From: Physocladia obscura
Lineage: Eukaryota > Chytridiomycota > Chytridiomycetes > Chytridiales > Chytriomycetaceae
Assembly: GCA_027596945.1 (NCBI GenBank)
Contig: JADGJH010000654.1
Coordinates: 1-15,675 of the forward strand
Direction: 5' to 3'
Length of the DNA stretch: 15,675 nucleotides
Positions 11,504-15,675 of this stretch are shown in pieces. Position 1 is the stretch's first letter; each line of letters starts with the position of its first letter. Below the pieces are notes generated by a model. It had not been told where the DNA came from, ran no database searches, and saw only the letters and a program-made list of their open reading frames with translations. The translations under genes were made by a program, and so were the position numbers.

Positions 11504-13155
11504 ATGATGACAGCCCAGAAAGCAACCACGCGTGTGCGACTTTCGCCAATGTTTGCGTGCGCGCGAATGTTTTCGACAAGCCGACCCACGCGCGGAAACT
11601 ATTGGTGAGAATGGAAACAGAGCTATTGCTCGATTTCTCAACATTTCACCAACAGGGATTCCCTGGCTCACGACGACAAACCAGCAAACCCTGGACCCGG
11701 CTCAGCCAAACTGGCGCCACCGCAAATATTTGCTACTCCCGAAGCCCTGGCCGCAGTGCTTCATGTGCCTACCAATGCCCGAATGTCCACGCGAACCTTC
11801 ATCCACAATGCTCTGTACAACAAAAACTATGGTTACTTTTCCAAAAACGCGCGCATATTTACTGTTCCAAACGAAGCTGGAATCCCATTTGCCACTCTTA
11901 GAGACGGCTCTGAGTTTCTCGATCATCTTGCACATCTTTACAACACTTTTGATAAATCGCTCGACGAAAATACACGCCAGGTTTGGCATACGCCCACAGA
12001 ACTATTCAAGCCGCACTATGCGAATTCCGTCGCTTCTTATATTTTGAAAGAATATGTCGCTGATAATAACGAACCGTTGCGTATTTACGAAGTTGGTGCT
12101 GGTAATGGAACGATGTGTTCTGGAATACTTGACTTCTTGAAGCAGCATCATCCCAAAATTTATCAACGAACCGAATATGTTATTATTGAAATTAGTACGA
12201 AACTGGCTGGTACACAAAAATTACGAGTATCAGGAGGTAACGAATCGGCGACAGCAAAAATCGGTGGCCATAGAGTAAATGTTATTAACAAATCGATATT
12301 TGAATGGAGCAATGTTGTTCCTGATAAATGCTTCGTAATTGCTATGGAAGTTATTGTTGAGTATAGTTTTCGAAGTCATTCTCAGGCGTTTATTATTTTT
12401 TGACCCTAATACTTAATTTCCAGGACAACTTTTCCCATGATCTCGTGCGGTATACTCAAGACACCGGAGAACCTGTCCAAGGCATTGTTTTGATTGATCA
12501 AGATGGCGATTTTCAAGAGGCCTTTGAACCTTTATCTGACTCTTATATAAAAGAATACTTAGAACTACGCGACAAATGGAATGGTGGAGCAAAACGACCT
12601 AAAGTTCTTTCACATCCAATATTACGGAAAATTAGTTCACTATTGCCATTCGGTGCGAATTTATCTCAAGCTGAATTCTTGCCAACAATGAATATGGTTT
12701 TATTAAATTTATTTTGCAGTTTGATTTTTTGTTGTGTTTTTAAATGTAAACCTTTTATCAATCAGCGATTTATGCAAATATTGCACCAGAATTTTCCAAA
12801 ACACAGGCTTATTTTGTCTGATTTTTGTTACCTTCCAGACACTGTTCCTGGTCACATGGGACCAGTTGTGCAAACACGATACAAAGGTGCAATGGTACCT
12901 TGTAGTACGTACCTTGTACAGCCTGGTTGGTTTGATATATTCTTTCCAACTGATTTCGAAGAGATGGCAAAGATGTACACAACTATTGGTAACACCGTTG
13001 ACCAAGAAAGTCGTTATGAACAGAGGAAAACGCAGATATTGACTCAGAAAGAATTCCTGGTCGAAAATGCTGTTGGACTAGAGGCATGCCGAACAAAAAG
13101 TGGCGAAATTCCGATGCTTGATTTCTACGAAAACTTTAAATTTCTGGTTTCTTAA
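11504..13155 (+). CDS. Mitochondrial SAM-dependent methyltransferase of the MidA/NDUFAF7 family (Methyltransf_28, DUF185)
   Basis: Predicted mitochondrial S-adenosylmethionine-dependent methyltransferase. Relatives include NDUFAF7, which methylates an arginine of a complex I subunit; this protein looks closer to the less-studied fungal branch (yeast YKL162C-like). Exons: 11504-11604, 11656-12355, 12424-12696, 12766-13155, total 487 aa. The first 33 residues are rich in Arg, Ser, Thr and Ala with no acidic residues. They include ARMFSTS, an R-x-F|S processing-peptidase-like site, so matrix import is likely. Motif I is EVGAGNG at 179-185. The post-splice MEVIDNFSHD corresponds to the family's acceptor-site segment after motif IV. 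FPKHRLILSDF and GPVVQTRYKG are also family-typical. Donors are GTGAGA, GTTGAG and GTTTTA; the last intron (12697-12765) is 69 bp and stop-free in frame. It was called an intron because removing it restores the family spacing between EFLPT and FPKHR. Two AATAAA sites follow the stop. The substrate cannot be stated. Confidence 0.92.
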
Positions 13156-13167
13156 CTTGAAATAACT

Positions 13168-13178
13168 AATAAAATAAA
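13168..13178 (+). terminator. Overlapping polyadenylation signal candidates for the methyltransferase
   Basis: Two overlapping AATAAA hexamers start 13 and 18 nt after the stop codon. Position and orientation fit the methyltransferase transcript. They lie just beyond the end of the opposite-strand ABCC relic. Confidence 0.5.
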
Positions 13179-13230
13179 ATTGTTTATCAACTGCCACAAC
13201 TATTAAATGTCAATTGCCAGTGTGACGTTC

Positions 13231-14099
13231 TCAGTTTTTATGCCGCATACAAAACAGAATTATAAGAGGCTGCATATACCAATATGAGATTCTTGCGAAT
13301 ACATTAACATTGGAGCCCTAATTTTAAAGATTAAGAGAAATTTTTATTGGTAATTTTATTTTAAGTAAAATTACCAATGGACTGGGCCGAACTCTTTTGC
13401 CAGAATCATCTGGAATGAAAGTAAAGTTCTCGAGAGTAAATGAAAAGGCGTTTAAAATGAGCTGAACAATTGAAATTGCGACTATAGCATTTGTTTGTTC
13501 CTGTAGTAAAAGTTGAGTATTCGGAAACCAAAAAAAGAGACGATGAACATTAGTACCCGATTGTAAAGAGTTCGGAAGCACGGTAGAACCGAGTGTGCTC
13601 AACGACAAGAACAACAACTACTGCCAGCGAACCAAGGAAGTAATAAACAGAAGAAAGAATAGATGAAACGCTTCTCTGGCTTGAATTCACGACATTCAAA
13701 ATTATTGCAACAAAAGCCACAAATGCCGTGAGGGATTTGATAATCTTTAAGAACCGGCTTGTTAGAGCTTTTCAGGGTAAAAGAGACCTTTTCACTTTGT
13801 TTGCTCGAAGGTGCCAACTGTTCAGCAAAGCGACCAGCGTAGACGTCCTGCGCAGATAGCGAAAACAGAAAATAACGAATAGAAGAAAGATTGCGTTGGG
13901 GACAACAGCCAGAATACTTAATATTGATTGAATTGTTCATGAGGCGTTTAATTCTGGAATACGCGAAAATGTGGAGGGCATTGCGGAAAAACCTTTCTTC
14001 AAAGCACTGGCTGAAATCGAGCCTGCCATTGGCATCCCACTCGGAAACGGAATCAAACAGAACTGCAAAGCAAAAGAAATTTTTCTCCATCGCCGCCAT
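13231..14099 (-). pseudogene. 5' fragment of an ABCC (MRP/Ycf1-type) transporter gene, frameshifted and truncated
   Basis: Remnant of a full-length ABC transporter of subfamily C, which normally exceeds 1,300 residues. Exon-like pieces: 14099-13993, 13916-13796, 13744-about 13559, about 13558-13375, 13317-13231. The start reads as a TMD0: DANGRLDFSQCFEE joins across a 76-bp intron to SILAVVPNAIFLLF (first membrane segment). Then come FVAFVAIILNVV, VVVLVVEHTRFYRASELF, a further membrane segment, SIVQLILNAFSFTLENF, and the start of the core domain VFARISYWYMQPLI, equivalent to ANIFSRITFSWM in Ycf1. The frame breaks at about 13550-13558 (TAC TAA after ELFTIG). Both other frames carry plausible continuation there, so one or more indels are needed. 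After QPLI the homology stops and TGA follows at 13233-13231. The ATP-binding cassettes are absent, because the methyltransferase 3' end occupies the following DNA. One intron (13318-13374) starts within a perfect hairpin. The family is clear; loss of function is inferred from the breaks. Confidence 0.85.
13346..13378. repeat. Perfect 13-bp inverted repeat overlapping a 5' splice site of the ABCC relic
   Basis: ATTGGTAATTTTA at 13346-13358 (plus strand) pairs exactly with TAAAATTACCAAT at 13366-13378 around a 7-nt loop. On the minus strand the stem contains the donor TTG|GTAATT of the last visible ABCC intron, so a folded transcript would hide that donor. Confidence 0.85.
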
Positions 14100-15675
14100 A
14101 AAATATTATATGTGAATAATTACAAATCAAACAAATCGTGGGTGAATTGTGGCGGCCCCACTTCACCACAACCACGATTTTAGATATGTGATAAATCAAT
14201 TTACAGAAATTGACAGTGGTTTTCGCATCACGCGGTTTACAAGCCTCTGATTGCAGCAAACATATACAACTATAAAATAATACTTTTAGCATTAGTCATT
14301 GTTTGTGTGAATGGTTTCACATGTATGGGAATTGGTGGCTAAATGATGTGCTTCCAGTTGTCGGGACAGCATTTTCGCAGCAAAACCATGCTCACATATA
14401 ACTCGACATAACAAATCGCATATTCTTTGACTTGTGCAAGCCTGTTACCCTTGTCCATTGTCGCAGAACGCAGGCCAAATGTCGCAGAAAAGAAAGATTT
14501 CTACTTCTTTCAAGCAAAATACCAATACAACACAGACACTATTGGATTGCTAACAAATACACCACAAAAAATTTGAGCTCCGAAAATTGGCCGGTTGGGT
14601 AATTCGGCTAGATTTTTGTTGTTTCACCGACCAGTTTTTGGGATCAGCAGAAAGGTAGAGGAAAGTGAGTAGGAAGAGTGTCTGGTATTTTAAGTTTTAT
14701 GATTATTTTCGGTTGTGTGGGGATTTTGATTGTTAATTTGTAATATGTTCGCCTTTTTGGATTTTTTGTTAAATGTTATTAATTTTTGTATTTTTGCATT
14801 ATTTAGTTTTTGTGTTTGCATTCTTCATGCATTTTCAAGAACCATGTATCTCTTATTGTGTCTGGGTAGATGGGTACTGTTGCACTATTATTATCGCCGG
14901 CAGTCGGTGTCTCCAGATTGCTGTCTTCGAGGGTGACCAATTGATTTAATGAAACCAAAATCAAACTGCACAAAGATATTGCAATTTTATAATATTTGAA
15001 CGAGTGTTTATTTAAAAATAAAAGCCCTTTTATAGTTCTCCCTAATCAGCATAAAAGCCCAGACACGACTCCACCCAAAAATCTCAAACAGGGTGATATG
15101 AAGAAAAAAAAAATAATCGTGAAATCAAAATGAAAAAGAGTGATAACAAAGGGAGAATTATATAAGGTGGATTAAATGAATTGTTGTTGATGAATGAAGA
15201 AAATTTTTGTGAAAATTTGAGGAGCGAACCGAAAAGAAATTATTAAATGTAAAAAATGTAATAAAAGATACCCTACCTCCAACAGAGTATGTTCTACCAG
15301 TTTTCGAGATAAAATAGAAGAAAAAAAAAAGCACCAATTGTAATGCCTTTCATTGTCTGTTTGAACTTTGAGACACAACTGGAAGCAACAAAATTTGATG
15401 GGAATATGTAGCCAAATTGAAAAACAACCCTGAAGGGTAGCCCAAAACTACTGACAAAAGTGATAAACATTGTTGCCTAGCATTTTTGTTCTTAAAGAGC
15501 TTGGACTAATGTGGAATGAGAGTCGGAGCAGGTATGACAAAAATCTCAGTGGAAAAAAAACCAATCAAAAAAATTTTTTTTTTGTTTACAAACTACAAAA
15601 AGCAAAACACAAAATTAACATTTTTATAAAAAAAAAAATTATTAATACAAAATGTCGGTTTTTTTTTTTTAAATA
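14100..15675. other. AT-rich region without a supportable gene
   Basis: About 1.6 kb upstream of the ABCC relic. Short plus-strand (14730-14936) and minus-strand (15172-15378, 15297-15470) frames are F/L/I-rich products of T tracts with no recognised domain. Small direct repeats: TGTCGCAGAA at 14459-14468 and 14480-14489, and ATAAAAGCCC at 15018-15027 and 15051-15060. Long A or T homopolymers increase towards the right edge (15549-15675). No tRNA, transposon ends or conserved coding segment was seen. It may be the promoter region of a gene beyond the window. Confidence 0.55.

Noticed and set aside
11209..11901. 230-codon plus-strand frame across the methyltransferase start
   Set aside because: It runs through the exon 1/intron/exon 2 region in the wrong frame. 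The frame supported by splice signals and family motifs is a different one.
14292..14422. Minus-strand stretch resembling a C2H2 zinc finger (ICEHGFAAKMLSRQLEAHH)
   Set aside because: The Cys and His spacing does not fit the C2H2 pattern without an indel, only one unit is seen, and no flanking coding sequence is evident.
14730..14936. 68-codon plus-strand ORF rich in Phe, Leu and Cys
   Set aside because: It arises from T-rich DNA; no family, no splice signals linking it to anything, and no conserved motif.

Overview
The window is eukaryotic nuclear DNA. Its genes carry many very short GT-AG introns (mostly 46-85 bp), the intergenic spacers are AT-rich, and the 3' ends have AATAAA signals. 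The gene set is a GRAM/TBC Rab-GAP, proteasome ATPase Rpt2, Paf1, a membrane-anchored laccase-type multicopper oxidase and a mitochondrial MidA/NDUFAF7-family methyltransferase. Together with the intron style this suggests an early-diverging fungus, probably a chytrid. That assignment is inference from gene content and gene structure only.

Layout. (1) 1-2839, minus: TBC1D9-like GTPase-activating protein, 12 exons in view, 3' end beyond the left edge. (2) 2840-2993: a 154-bp divergent promoter shared with (3) 2994-4858, plus: 26S proteasome base ATPase Rpt2, 8 exons, 440 aa, whose first coding exon is only the ATG. (4) 4859-5636: convergent spacer holding a decayed piece of an aspartate aminotransferase gene on the plus strand (about 5371-5560). 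(5) 5637-7716, minus: Paf1, 2 exons, 672 aa. (6) 8309-10437, minus: type II membrane-anchored multicopper oxidase, 3 exons, 665 aa. (7) 10438-11503: divergent spacer. (8) 11504-13155, plus: methyltransferase with a mitochondrial presequence, 4 exons, 487 aa. (9) about 13231-14099, minus: the 5' end of an ABCC (MRP/Ycf1-type) transporter gene, frameshifted and cut off at the start of the first core membrane domain. (10) 14100-15675: AT-rich DNA with no gene that I can support.

The five intact or edge-truncated genes are ordinary conserved eukaryotic genes in unrelated pathways (Rab traffic, protein turnover, transcription elongation, copper redox chemistry, mitochondrial methylation), and nothing indicates a shared function. 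All exon joins were read by hand from splice signals, reading-frame continuity and remembered family sequence patterns; every join in the intact genes closes in phase. I saw no tRNA, rRNA, transposase, CRISPR array or new multi-gene system. The most notable items are the two gene relics, the Rpt2 start codon isolated by an intron, and a leader ORF ending 2 nt before the Paf1 start.
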